This document shows, piece after piece, positions 51,438-60,581 of a DNA stretch of 64,000 nt. The DNA comes from Vibrio porteresiae DSM 19223. Lineage in GTDB: Bacteria > Pseudomonadota > Gammaproteobacteria > Enterobacterales > Vibrionaceae. The stretch's first letter is position 1; every line of letters starts with the position of its first letter. Under the pieces are notes generated by a model. The model was given only the letters and a program-made list of their open reading frames with translations, was not told the DNA's origin and ran no database searches. A program made the position numbers and the translations under genes. The stretch lies in the NCBI RefSeq assembly GCF_024347055.1, contig NZ_AP024895.1, positions 1,488,001 through 1,552,000 on the forward strand, given 5' to 3'.

Positions 51438-53321
51438 ATGAAACTATCATTAAAACAAAAATTGATACTTGCTAGCTTCGCTGCTGTGGTGTTAATGGCA
51501 GTAGCCTTAACTTGGCTTGCAGCGTCACAACTTAAGCAAGAAACACAAAGCAATGTGCAACTTAGAGCGCAAGGTATCGCAGCAACTGCGACGAAAGGCA
51601 TCTCTGACTGGATCGGTCAAAACGCGTATATCGTGGCTGCAGCAGAAGAGAACGTAAATGACGCACAATGGCTTACCTTTTTAAAACAAACTCGTAAAGC
51701 GGGTGGTTTTGATGATGTCTACTTTGGCACCGTCGATGGTGAAATGCGCCGTTCTTTGCAAGAGCGTAATAAAGCCGGTTATGACCCACGTACTCGTGGT
51801 TGGTATCAAGACGCACAACGAGCTGGCAAACAGATCATTACCGAAGCTTATAAAGATGCAATCACTGGCGCTTTGATGGTGACCATCGCTGAGCCAATTA
51901 CTGTCAATGGTCAGTTTAAAGGCGTACTGGGTGCGGACGTTCTGATCGATCAATTGGTTAGCAACGTTATCAACATCAAAGCAGGTAACCACGCTCAAGC
52001 CATGTTGATTGATGGAACCAACGGCACGTTGCTGGCGCACACCGATAAAAACCTCCTGTTAAAAGCGACCACCGACTTTGATGCATCATTGACCATGAAC
52101 CGCATTAACCAGGCGATCAGCACGAATGATTTGATGCCATTTGAAATCAATGGTTCAGACAAGCTGGTTTACTTTACTCACGTTAATGGTACACCTTGGA
52201 TTATGGCTGTCGCCCTTGACCGAGAAAGTGAATATGCCGCCTACGACAGCATGCTAACGCGTCTAGTGTTAGTGGCGCTGTTGATTACCCTCATCGTGAT
52301 TGTTGCCGTTTACTCACTGGTCAACGTGCTGACGAAAGATTTGATTCGCGTCTCTAAAGCACTGGAAGAGATCGCTTCTGGTGATGGCGACTTAACTCAA
52401 CGCCTAGAACCTCGTAGCGATGATGAAGTGGGGCGTTTGGCGAAGAACTTCAACGTGTTTGTGAGTAACATGCACAGTATGATGACCACGCTAAGTGACA
52501 TCTCAAGTTCTCTGACTACCCAAGCTCGTGGCACTGCGCAGCATGCAGAAGAGCGCAGCGCACGCATTCGTGTGCAGCAAGATGAGATCAATATGGTCGC
52601 AACGGCAATTAACGAAATGGCCGCAGCAACCAAAGAGATCGCTGGCAACGCGGACCATACCGCAAGCAGTGCGAATGAGGCCGTTGGCGCAGCAGTGCAT
52701 GGCACAACGCAAGTGACACAAACGCAAACTTCAATTGCCAACTTGGCCGATGAGGTTGTGGTCGCCACTGGTGTTATCGAAGATCTGCAAAATCATGCTT
52801 CAAGCATCAGCACCATTTTGTCTACGATTCAAGACATTGCCGAGCAGACCAACTTACTTGCATTGAACGCAGCGATTGAAGCTGCGCGTGCCGGTGAACA
52901 AGGTCGTGGTTTTGCGGTGGTGGCAGATGAAGTGCGTATCTTAAGTCAACGTACTCATCAGTCGACGAAAGAGATTCAAAGTATGATTGAAACCCTTCAA
53001 TCAACCACCAATAAAGCAGTGGGCATCATGACGGACAGTCGCAAACTGTCTGACACTTCTGTCGATGATGCAACGGAAGCTTCTGCCAGCTTAACCCAAA
53101 TTCAAAAAGCGGTTGAGATGATCAGCGACATGGCAACCCAAATTGCCTCAGCAGCAGAAGAGCAAGCGTCAGTAACATCGGAGATTACGCGCAATACGGA
53201 AGGTATCCGTGATGTGTCTGACGAGCTGGCGAACGATGCGCATGAAGCAGCAAAACAGGCGACTGGTCTTTCAGATTTGTCCCATCAACTGCACGAACAA
53301 ATCCGCCGTTTTAAAATCTAA
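51438..53321 (+). CDS. Methyl-accepting chemotaxis protein with dCache_1 sensor (second of a tandem pair)
   Basis: This 627-aa chemoreceptor, the same length as the one before, starts MKLSLKQKLILASF. TM1 is about 10-30. The double-Cache domain contains YDPRTRGWYQDAQRAG, the amino-acid-binding motif. TM2 is about 277-300, followed by HAMP and the signalling hairpin with tip EQTNLLALNAAIEAARAGEQ. The cytoplasmic half is almost the same as the first copy's, while the sensor halves differ. It ends LHEQIRRFKI, without a CheR tether. An in-place duplication followed by sensor divergence is the likely origin; the two probably detect related but different compounds. Confidence 0.93.
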   Translation: MKLSLKQKLILASFAAVVLMAVALTWLAASQLKQETQSNVQLRAQGIAATATKGISDWIGQNAYIVAAAEENVNDAQWLTFLKQTRKAGGFDDVYFGTVDGEMRRSLQERNKAGYDPRTRGWYQDAQRAGKQIITEAYKDAITGALMVTIAEPITVNGQFKGVLGADVLIDQLVSNVINIKAGNHAQAMLIDGTNGTLLAHTDKNLLLKATTDFDASLTMNRINQAISTNDLMPFEINGSDKLVYFTHVNGTPWIMAVALDRESEYAAYDSMLTRLVLVALLITLIVIVAVYSLVNVLTKDLIRVSKALEEIASGDGDLTQRLEPRSDDEVGRLAKNFNVFVSNMHSMMTTLSDISSSLTTQARGTAQHAEERSARIRVQQDEINMVATAINEMAAATKEIAGNADHTASSANEAVGAAVHGTTQVTQTQTSIANLADEVVVATGVIEDLQNHASSISTILSTIQDIAEQTNLLALNAAIEAARAGEQGRGFAVVADEVRILSQRTHQSTKEIQSMIETLQSTTNKAVGIMTDSRKLSDTSVDDATEASASLTQIQKAVEMISDMATQIASAAEEQASVTSEITRNTEGIRDVSDELANDAHEAAKQATGLSDLSHQLHEQIRRFKI

Positions 53322-53370
53322 CTCATTTGAAACGCTAGCTTATTGTTACTTAGATCTCTAGATTAAAACC

Positions 53371-53403
53371 AAAGCCGCTCATTTATCACGAGCGGCTTTA
53401 TGT
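53371..53403. terminator. Bidirectional terminator between chemoreceptor and exonuclease genes
   Basis: A 10-bp perfect stem AAAGCCGCTC/GAGCGGCTTT (53371-53380 and 53390-53399), 9-base loop. The T-run is better on the minus strand. Confidence 0.85.
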
Positions 53404-53428
53404 TATGGGGCCTGCAGTGATTACCTGC

Positions 53429-54145
53429 TCAGAGCCAGTAGCTTTGCACCGTATCTTGAGCTGCAAAATGGTGGGCAATCTGCGCCTGGAAAAGCTCTGC
53501 TGTCGCAATCGCATCAGTTAACGCGTGATGAGGTGTGTAGGGCGGTAAATTGTAGCGTTGACGTGATTGACCAAGGCGCACCGATTGGGGCTTTTTGCCT
53601 TTAAACCAGTTCCATAGACCACCATTGTCACGCCGTTGAATCACTTGTTCGAGTGTCATGGTATCGATGACGGGAAACTCAATCCCTTCATCAATACGAC
53701 GTCGCAACGCTTTGTCCAACATCTCCCGTTCAATTTTTCGATAGTGCACCACCATGACTTTACCCGCCATCAAGGTGAGCACATCTTCGATGATTTCCGA
53801 GAGATCGGGGGCATCCATAATGTCACTATGGGTGATGCCATGAATGATCACCGAATCTTCGTTGAGCTTCTGCCTTGGACGTACCGTCCAATGGCGAGCA
53901 CGATTAAGATAAATGCGGTTTAGCGTAAAAGGCACCGCGCCGATAGTGATGATCTCGTCTTTGTCGATATTCAACCCGGTCGTTTCATAGTCGATAGCAA
54001 GAAACTCGATTTCCTCTAAGGGGGTATTTTTGTCCGGTAACTCTTTGGCATAAAACTCTTTGAGTAACGGATGCTTAGCCACTTTCAGTTTGGCTTGAAA
54101 CTTATAGGGCCAGTCGATACTTGGCGTTTTAAAATTGGGTTTCAT
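53429..54145 (-). CDS. 3'-5' exonuclease, DnaQ/RNase T superfamily (DEDDh)
   Basis: This 238-aa exonuclease has the DEDDh sites: D and E in FLAIDYETTGLN (about 47-58), the second D near HSDIMDAPDLSE (about 106-117), and H and D in YTPHHALTDAIATAELF (about 202-218). This set marks the DnaQ-like two-metal fold. It starts 8 bases after the cNMP/CBS protein gene and is co-transcribed with it. Paired genes of this kind are common in Vibrio and Shewanella. The substrate is not known; it is not the replicative epsilon subunit, which is encoded elsewhere next to rnhA. Confidence 0.88.
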   Translation of the reverse strand: MKPNFKTPSIDWPYKFQAKLKVAKHPLLKEFYAKELPDKNTPLEEIEFLAIDYETTGLNIDKDEIITIGAVPFTLNRIYLNRARHWTVRPRQKLNEDSVIIHGITHSDIMDAPDLSEIIEDVLTLMAGKVMVVHYRKIEREMLDKALRRRIDEGIEFPVIDTMTLEQVIQRRDNGGLWNWFKGKKPQSVRLGQSRQRYNLPPYTPHHALTDAIATAELFQAQIAHHFAAQDTVQSYWL

Positions 54146-54153
54146 CGGCAGCC

Positions 54154-56043
54154 TTACTTAAGCGCATTGCCCGCTTGATAGCGAAACTTCAGGAAGTTTT
54201 GCGCGCTACTTAAAATCTGAAAAGCATCTTTTAAGTTACGGCGTTCAAAGTCAGAGAGGTTCTCTGGTTCGATATTGTTGTCCGGTTCTTGGTCTTGCTC
54301 AACATCAAAGGCTTGGTGGCGAATACGCACCATCGAGATAAATTCCAATGCATCGCGTAAATCTTCGCCGCGACCTTTAGGCAAAATACCTGCGGCAATA
54401 ATATCATCGAGGCGTTCAAAGGAGTTCTTCGCCCGTGATCCAACCGCGAGCGCATGGACGCGAATCAGATCCGCCAGCGGCGCAGTTCCGCGGCGTTTAA
54501 GATTGATCGAATTATTATGACGACCATCTTTTTCCATCACGAAGCTTTTGAAAAAGCCCAGCGGTGGAGTGCGATTTAGGGCATTACGTGCCAAACAAGC
54601 AAGGAAGCGATTATTACGACGCGCTCGACGCACGATAAAGCCGTTAAGTTGCTCGGCCCATTTGAGTTTGCCCGCCACACCATCTAGGTCAAAAAAGATC
54701 GAGGCATTCAATAGCGCTTTAGGATTGGGATCATCAATCCAATCAGCAAAGCAGGCTTCCCATTCGCGACGAGTCATACGCCACATCGGGTTGGTCGCCA
54801 TAATATCGCCGGTACAATAGGTGTAACCGCATTTATCCAGACCATCACAAATGAACTTGGCAAAGTCGGCAAAATACTGGCCATGCAGTTTTTCATCGTA
54901 GGTATCATCAAGGATGATCGCATTATCTTGGTCGGTGACGACGAGCTGTTCATCACGCCCCATCGAACCTAAAGCGAGGAAGCAATAGGGAATAGGGGCG
55001 GGGCCTAAATTTTCTTCTGCTAACTCGATAATGCGCTGTTTGAAGCTTCGTCCAATGGTCGACATTGCGGTGCCAACCATGTGGCTATTGGCATCTTCGT
55101 TAACCATACGCACAAAGCTACTTTTTACTTGAGCGGCGACTTGGGCCAAATCGTCAATGTTGTGCTGTTGGAAAATACTGCTTACTAACAGCAGCGAGTT
55201 TTGCGATTCGTAACGAACGATATCGGTTATTTCAATAATGCCGATAGGGTTGCGTTCTTTAAGAATCGGCAAGTGGTGCACGTTATAACGCAGCATGGTC
55301 AGCATGGCTTCGTATACATAGGCGTTATGGTCCAGTGAGATCACTTCTGAGGTCATCACTTCGCTGACACACTCATCATGATTGATCCCTGCGACCAAAA
55401 CCCGACGACACAAGTCGCGATCGGTAATGATACCGATGATTGGCGATGCTTCATCTTCGTTATCGTCCATGATATCTGGGTCGATAATCAGCACGGAAGA
55501 GATGTTCTCTTCCGCCATCTTGATGGCCGTTTCTTGAATGGTCGCATTTTTATAAACAAATGGGGCAGCACCAGTGAGCAAGGTTTTGGCTTTTACAGTG
55601 GTGAGGTCATTCTCTTCGCTTTTGCTTGAGATGGCGTGGCGCAACCTAGCGTGATTATCGACTTCAACAAAGTCAGCAAACACATCAAATTCATCGTAGA
55701 GTTTTTGAAACACGGCATTGGGAATGCAATACACCAAGGTGTCTTCTATCGCCGTGACGGGAAAGCGCACTTTATTGTTGGTGAGGAGTCCCATCTGACC
55801 AAAAATGTCGCCTTCGGTCATACGGTTATAGAGTTCTCCTTTACGGCGATAGAGTTCAACTACGCCACTACGGATCACATAGAGATCTTCAATGTAGTCG
55901 CCGAAATGGATGATCGGAGTATCTTGGCGATAGTAGGCTATCTCGATATTCTGGGCGACTTCTTCGAGCGTTTCTTCGGGAAGTTCGTTAAAAGGGGGGT
56001 ATTGGCTGAGAAAGTTTTTGATTTCTAGCAGCTCGGCTTCCAT
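54154..56043 (-). CDS. cNMP-binding / CBS / DUF294 nucleotidyltransferase-like protein
   Basis: This 629-aa cytoplasmic protein has a cyclic-nucleotide-binding domain (about 10-130, VIRSGVVELYRRKGELYNRM) and a CBS pair (about 155-285, IGIITDRDLCRRVLVAG and HHLPILKERNPIGIIEITDI). A DUF294 nucleotidyltransferase-like domain follows (about 310-450, FLALGSMGRDEQLVVTDQDNAII), then a helical DUF294_C region (about 480-625). The GSMGRDEQ-15-DQDNA pattern is that of the GlnD-type nucleotidyltransferase site. It is presumably a nucleotide-responsive regulator. It forms an operon with the DEDDh exonuclease downstream. Confidence 0.9.
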   Translation of the reverse strand: MEAELLEIKNFLSQYPPFNELPEETLEEVAQNIEIAYYRQDTPIIHFGDYIEDLYVIRSGVVELYRRKGELYNRMTEGDIFGQMGLLTNNKVRFPVTAIEDTLVYCIPNAVFQKLYDEFDVFADFVEVDNHARLRHAISSKSEENDLTTVKAKTLLTGAAPFVYKNATIQETAIKMAEENISSVLIIDPDIMDDNEDEASPIIGIITDRDLCRRVLVAGINHDECVSEVMTSEVISLDHNAYVYEAMLTMLRYNVHHLPILKERNPIGIIEITDIVRYESQNSLLLVSSIFQQHNIDDLAQVAAQVKSSFVRMVNEDANSHMVGTAMSTIGRSFKQRIIELAEENLGPAPIPYCFLALGSMGRDEQLVVTDQDNAIILDDTYDEKLHGQYFADFAKFICDGLDKCGYTYCTGDIMATNPMWRMTRREWEACFADWIDDPNPKALLNASIFFDLDGVAGKLKWAEQLNGFIVRRARRNNRFLACLARNALNRTPPLGFFKSFVMEKDGRHNNSINLKRRGTAPLADLIRVHALAVGSRAKNSFERLDDIIAAGILPKGRGEDLRDALEFISMVRIRHQAFDVEQDQEPDNNIEPENLSDFERRNLKDAFQILSSAQNFLKFRYQAGNALK

Positions 56044-56170
56044 CGATGGCTCCTTTCGTTACGTCTTACAGGTAATTCCTGTATAGGCTTGGCGGTATTA
56101 GCGAATAGGTATACTACACTAATTTTAGCCAAAACGCAGAAACCAGCAGTGTTTGTGCTTGGAAAATAAG

Positions 56171-56197
56171 CAAAAAGCTGGCAAAGCCAGCTTTTTG
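56171..56197 (-). terminator. Rho-independent terminator after aspC
   Basis: A 12-bp perfect stem CAAAAAGCTGGC/GCCAGCTTTTTG (56171-56182 and 56186-56197), loop of three, 28 bases past the aspC stop. T-runs on both strands. Confidence 0.92.
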
Positions 56198-56224
56198 TGA
56201 TTTATCAAAGTCGTGCGCAGGTGA

Positions 56225-57415
56225 TTAAAGAACCGCAGCAATACCTTGGCAAAGTGGTAGCATGTTTGCTTTGGTCATACCAGCAACGCTGATACGGCCA
56301 GAGCCAACGATGTAAATACCAAATTCTGCTTTCAAACGTTGTACTTGCTCTTTGTTCAAACCTGAGAATGAGAACATACCGTTTTGACGTTCGATAAAGC
56401 TAAAGTCAGCGGTAACACCTTGTTCTTTCAGAGTGTTCACAAATAGGCTACGCATTTCGTGAATACGTTCGCGCATTTCAGCCACTTCTTGTTCCCATTC
56501 AGCACGAAGCGCAACATCGTTAAGAATATGGGTAACGACTGCAGCACCGTGAGCAGGTGGGTTAGAGTAGATAGAACGAATAATTGCTTTTGCTTGTGAA
56601 AACGCTTGTGCTGCGGTGTCGGCATTTTTCGCCACGAGCGTAAATGCGCCCACACGTTCGTTGTACAAACCGAAGTTTTTCGAGAACGAACTTGCTACTA
56701 AAATTTCTGGGTTGTATTGAGTAAACAGGCGAAGGCCTGCTGCATCTTCTTCAACACCTTTAGCAAAGCCTTGGTAAGCGAAGTCGAACAGTGGTAACAA
56801 ACCTTTTGCTGCGATAAGTTTAGCTAGGGTTTCCCACTCTTCGATGGTTGGATCGATACCAGTTGGGTTATGACAGCAGCCGTGCAATAGCACGACGTCA
56901 CCCGCTTGGGCTTGTTCAAGGTCTGCCAGCATTGCTGGAAAATCTTTTGCTTTGGTTTGTGCGTTGTAATAGGTGTATTCAGCGATTTCTAATCCAGCAC
57001 TCTTAAACACAGAATGGTGGTTGGCCCAAGTTGGGTTGCTGATCCAAATTTTCACATCGCCCAGTTGGCGTTTAATGAATTCACCAGCGATACGTAGCGC
57101 GCCAGTACCACCAGGTGCTTGAGCGGTTTTTGCTAGGTGTTCAGTAACGATCGCTGAGTCTGCACCAAACAGCAGTTTTTGCACCGCTAGACCGTAATCA
57201 GCCATCCCTTCAATGCTTAGATAAGATTTGGTTTTTTCGTTATCTAACAGGGCAGCTTCTGCCTTCTTCACTGTCGCTAAAACAGGAGTTTCACCCGCTT
57301 CGTTCTTATAGATACCTGCGCCCAGGTTAATTTTGTCTGCACGAGGGTCTTTTTTGAACTCTTCAGTCAAACCAAGAATTGGGTCTGCCGGAGCCGCGAC
57401 AATTTTTTCAAACAT
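56225..57415 (-). CDS. aspC: Aspartate aminotransferase
   Basis: This 396-aa PLP enzyme interconverts aspartate/2-oxoglutarate and oxaloacetate/glutamate, and it acts on aromatic amino acids too. Length equals E. coli AspC. The PLP lysine is in VASSFSKNFGLYNERVG (about 240-256), and LHGCCHNPTGIDP carries the N that contacts the cofactor. The FDFAYQGFAKG segment (about 219-229) and the two substrate arginines (in SIYSNPPAHG context and GRISVAG) are present. An in-frame ATG 9 bases upstream exists, but the start MFEKIVAAPADPILGL matches AspC exactly. TyrB is a close paralogue; length and identity favour AspC. Confidence 0.92.
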   Translation of the reverse strand: MFEKIVAAPADPILGLTEEFKKDPRADKINLGAGIYKNEAGETPVLATVKKAEAALLDNEKTKSYLSIEGMADYGLAVQKLLFGADSAIVTEHLAKTAQAPGGTGALRIAGEFIKRQLGDVKIWISNPTWANHHSVFKSAGLEIAEYTYYNAQTKAKDFPAMLADLEQAQAGDVVLLHGCCHNPTGIDPTIEEWETLAKLIAAKGLLPLFDFAYQGFAKGVEEDAAGLRLFTQYNPEILVASSFSKNFGLYNERVGAFTLVAKNADTAAQAFSQAKAIIRSIYSNPPAHGAAVVTHILNDVALRAEWEQEVAEMRERIHEMRSLFVNTLKEQGVTADFSFIERQNGMFSFSGLNKEQVQRLKAEFGIYIVGSGRISVAGMTKANMLPLCQGIAAVL

Positions 57416-57620
57416 AATGGTCATCCATGTGTGGTTAAAAGGAAATGAGGTCGATTTCCCTATTTATACCTTCACCCTGTTTCGCTGACAACAGGACATA
57501 ACATAAAAATTCAAAATAATTTCGCTTTCCTCTACTACGTTTTGAACAGTGCGCTTTTGTTATGCAGAAAAACTGCATTTACAACGGACTTATAGCGTAT
57601 TGCTCTTAAGCAACAGACAA

Positions 57621-57649
57621 AGAAAAAGGGCTATCTAGCGATAGCCCTT
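57621..57649 (-). terminator. Rho-independent terminator after asnS
   Basis: A 10-bp perfect stem AAGGGCTATC/GATAGCCCTT (57626-57635 and 57640-57649), loop of four, ending in a T-rich tract on the minus strand. Confidence 0.9.
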
Positions 57650-57696
57650 GGCGATGTATTCCGCAGATGCCAACCGTAATGGTTATGCAAATGTGA

Positions 57697-59097
57697 TTAG
57701 AAGTTTGCGCTACGTGGAGTACGTGGGAATGGGATCACGTCACGAACGTTGCCCATACCAGTTACGTAAGAGACGAGACGTTCGAAACCAAGACCAAAAC
57801 CAGCGTGTGGTACAGTGCCGTAACGACGTAGGTCACGGTACCAACCCATGCTTTCAGGTTCGATACCCATTTCGATCATACGAGCATCAAGTACATCTAG
57901 ACGTTCTTCACGTTGAGAACCACCGATGATTTCACCGATGCCAGGGGCAAGAACGTCCATTGCTGCAACCGTTTTGCCATCTTCGTTCAGACGCATGTAG
58001 AACGCTTTGATGTCTTTAGGGTAGTTCTTCACGATAACTGGAGCTTGGAAGTGTTGCTCCGCCAAGAAACGTTCGTGTTCAGAAGCAAGGTCGATACCCC
58101 ATTCAACTGGGAATTCGAACTCGTGACCTGATTTGATAAGGATATCCACTGCATCAGTGTAATCCACTTGAGCAAAGTCAGATGTCACGAATTTTTCTAG
58201 ACGAGTAATCACGTCTTTGTCGATGCGAGATGCGAAGAACTCTAGGTCGTCACGACGCTCTTCAAGTACCGCTTTGAACACGTATTTCAACATGTCTTCA
58301 GCCAGTTTTGCTACGTCATCTAGTTCAGCAAATGCCACTTCTGGTTCAACCATCCAGAATTCCGCTAGGTGACGGCTAGTGTTCGAGTTTTCAGCACGGA
58401 ATGTTGGGCCGAAAGTATACACTTTAGACAGCGCACAAGCATAAGCTTCAGCGTTTAGCTGGCCTGAAACGGTTAGGAAAGTTTCTTTACCGAAGAAGTC
58501 TTCGTTGAAGTCCACTTTACCTTCTTCTGTGCGAGGTAGGTTTTCCATGTCTAAAGTAGACACGCGGAACATTTCGCCAGCACCTTCTGCGTCAGCAGCA
58601 GTGATCAGTGGAGCCGATACCCAGTTGAAACCCTGTTCGTGGTAAAAACGGTGGATTGCTTGAGAAAGGCAGTTACGAACACGAGCTACAGCGCCAATCA
58701 CGTTAGTACGTGGGCGTAGGTGAGCGACTTCGCGAAGGTATTCGATAGAGTGACGAGTTTTCGCCATTGGGTAAGTTTCTGCGTCTTCTACCCAACCTAC
58801 TACTTTTACATTAGTAGCAGCAAGTTCGAAATCTTGACCTGATGCTGGAGACTCAACAACAGTACCGGTCACTTCTACTGAACAACCAGTGGTCAACTTA
58901 AGGACTTCTTCGTCGTAATTATTCAGATTATTTGGGACCACGGCCTGGATCGGGTTGAAACAAGAGCCGTCATAAATGGCAAGGAAAGAGATTCCAGCTT
59001 TGGAATCACGACGTGTGCGAACCCAGCCGCGTACAGTGACTTCACTGTCTACTGCGAGCTTGCCGCCAAGAACGTCTTTTACAGGCGCGTAAGTCAT
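57697..59097 (-). CDS. asnS: Asparaginyl-tRNA synthetase
   Basis: This 466-aa class IIb aminoacyl-tRNA synthetase charges tRNA-Asn. The N-terminal OB-fold anticodon-binding domain (about 1-110, EVTVRGWVRTRRDSKAGISFLAIYDGS) precedes the catalytic domain. Motif 2 is the FRAENSNTSRHLAEFWMVEPEVAF region (about 232-255), and motif 3 is HAGFGLGFERLVSYVTG (about 430-446). GGSQREERLDVL is family-specific. Length equals E. coli AsnRS (466 aa). It is monocistronic. Confidence 0.98.
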   Translation of the reverse strand: MTYAPVKDVLGGKLAVDSEVTVRGWVRTRRDSKAGISFLAIYDGSCFNPIQAVVPNNLNNYDEEVLKLTTGCSVEVTGTVVESPASGQDFELAATNVKVVGWVEDAETYPMAKTRHSIEYLREVAHLRPRTNVIGAVARVRNCLSQAIHRFYHEQGFNWVSAPLITAADAEGAGEMFRVSTLDMENLPRTEEGKVDFNEDFFGKETFLTVSGQLNAEAYACALSKVYTFGPTFRAENSNTSRHLAEFWMVEPEVAFAELDDVAKLAEDMLKYVFKAVLEERRDDLEFFASRIDKDVITRLEKFVTSDFAQVDYTDAVDILIKSGHEFEFPVEWGIDLASEHERFLAEQHFQAPVIVKNYPKDIKAFYMRLNEDGKTVAAMDVLAPGIGEIIGGSQREERLDVLDARMIEMGIEPESMGWYRDLRRYGTVPHAGFGLGFERLVSYVTGMGNVRDVIPFPRTPRSANF

Positions 59098-59586
59098 GTT
59101 TAGTTATGTCTCCATAGAAGTAAAAATTCAACACGATGCCGCCTTGCTCGCTGCGAGCAAAAAATAACCGAAACATCGGGTTGTAGAGAATTTTACAGAT
59201 TCAACGGAACATATTACCTGTCAATTCGCGCGCATCAACCTTTAATGTGTCTAAAGTGAACATTATTTATGCGAATAGACCAGTTTCTTGGTAAAAATCC
59301 ATTTTTTCTGATGTGGAAACCCAGAATCACTGCATTTGCGACGGACAAAAGCTGCGTTTAGTGGTGATGGACAAAATATTTGTGCCTCATATCTAATTTT
59401 TCGCTTATGGCAAAAGTCACATTTATTTCGTAAATGAATGTAATGCGTTGTAATCGCATTAGGTTTTGCTGACAACGCTATTAAGCCACCTAAGTGGTTG
59501 CTCAGTGCCCAATCGCCATCCTGTCTATACTACAACTCAGGTTTTTCTGTTTGCATGGCTTTTGAAAAAACATGGGGTTAGACAGT
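59098..59586. promoter_or_regulatory. Divergent region, asnS / sugar-binding protein gene
   Basis: These 489 bases carry both promoters. In the asnS leader there is a perfect TTGCTCG/CGAGCAA stem (59144-59160) about 50 bases before the asnS start. A CCAC/GTGG hairpin lies near 59486-59497. Two short open frames here look spurious. Confidence 0.5.
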
Positions 59587-60537
59587 ATGAAAGGTTCAAA
59601 ACTGCGTTTAGGCCTTGGATTGCATATGGCAGCGCTGATGATGGCAGGCGGTGTTTTACTGCATGCCCCGACAGCAGAAGCTAAGTTCATTGCGGTTAGT
59701 GTGAGTGCGGAAGATAACTTTCGAAACATTCTAAGCTCTCATATTGAAGCTGCAGTGGATGCGCGTAATGACCAAGTGTACATCGATTCGGCTGAAGACG
59801 ATTTCGACTTACAACTTCAGCAAGTGAAGAATTACATTGCTGCTGGCGCGGATGCCATCATCATTTTCGCTACAGGCACGACAGAGAAAAATCGCCAACT
59901 TTTTGAATTTGCTAAGCAAGTTCCACTGGTTTTTATTAACACTGAACCTGTAGAAGACATGAGCACTATGCCGGCAAATACGGTGTATGTTGGCTCCAAC
60001 GAGCTGGAATCTGGCACGTTAGAAATGGAAGAGTTGGCAAGACTTGCCAACTATAAGGGTAACGTGGCGTTACTGCAGGGTGACCCAACCCATAAGGCCG
60101 CCGTTTTGCGCACCAAAGACGTTGAAGATGTGGTCGCTAAATACCCCAATATGAAGATTGTGGTTAAGGAAACGGGACACTGGGCGCGTAATGAAGCCTA
60201 CAAGATAGTCTCTGACTGGCTGAAAAAAGGCACCAGTTTTGACATTTTGGCTGCGAACAACGATGAGATGGCCATTGGCAGCATCATGGCGATGCGAGAT
60301 TCGGGTAAAGATCCTAAGAAATTTCTGGTGGGTGGGGTTGATGCTACTCGCGATGCGCTTTTAGAGATGTCGAAAGGGGATCTCGCGGTGACGGTATTAC
60401 AAGATGCGGAAAATCAAGGCAAAGATGCGGTGGATATCGCGTACAAGTTGATTAACCGCCAGAAAGTGAAGAACCCACACTGGGTGCCATTTCGCTTAGT
60501 CACTAAAGAGAACTACCGACAATTGATCAAAGAGTAA
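59587..60537 (+). CDS. Periplasmic sugar-binding protein (Peripla_BP_4 type)
   Basis: This 316-aa exported protein has a signal peptide (cleavage probably after PTAEA, residue 30) and a ribose/galactose-type two-lobe fold. Markers are FIAVSVSAEDNFRNIL (about 32-47), NYIAAGADAIIIFATG (about 80-95), the hinge LLQGDPTHKAAVLR (about 158-171) and ILAANNDEMAIGSIMAMRDSG (about 219-239). I use ATG 59587, where GGGG lies about 10 bases upstream, rather than the ATG 15 bases earlier, which contains that ribosome site. No ABC transporter gene is adjacent; a chemoreceptor gene follows 44 bases later. Confidence 0.9.
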   Translation: MKGSKLRLGLGLHMAALMMAGGVLLHAPTAEAKFIAVSVSAEDNFRNILSSHIEAAVDARNDQVYIDSAEDDFDLQLQQVKNYIAAGADAIIIFATGTTEKNRQLFEFAKQVPLVFINTEPVEDMSTMPANTVYVGSNELESGTLEMEELARLANYKGNVALLQGDPTHKAAVLRTKDVEDVVAKYPNMKIVVKETGHWARNEAYKIVSDWLKKGTSFDILAANNDEMAIGSIMAMRDSGKDPKKFLVGGVDATRDALLEMSKGDLAVTVLQDAENQGKDAVDIAYKLINRQKVKNPHWVPFRLVTKENYRQLIKE

Positions 60538-60581
60538 GTTGGGAAGTTGCCCGCACAAAAATGACTTTGGAGTAACAGGTT

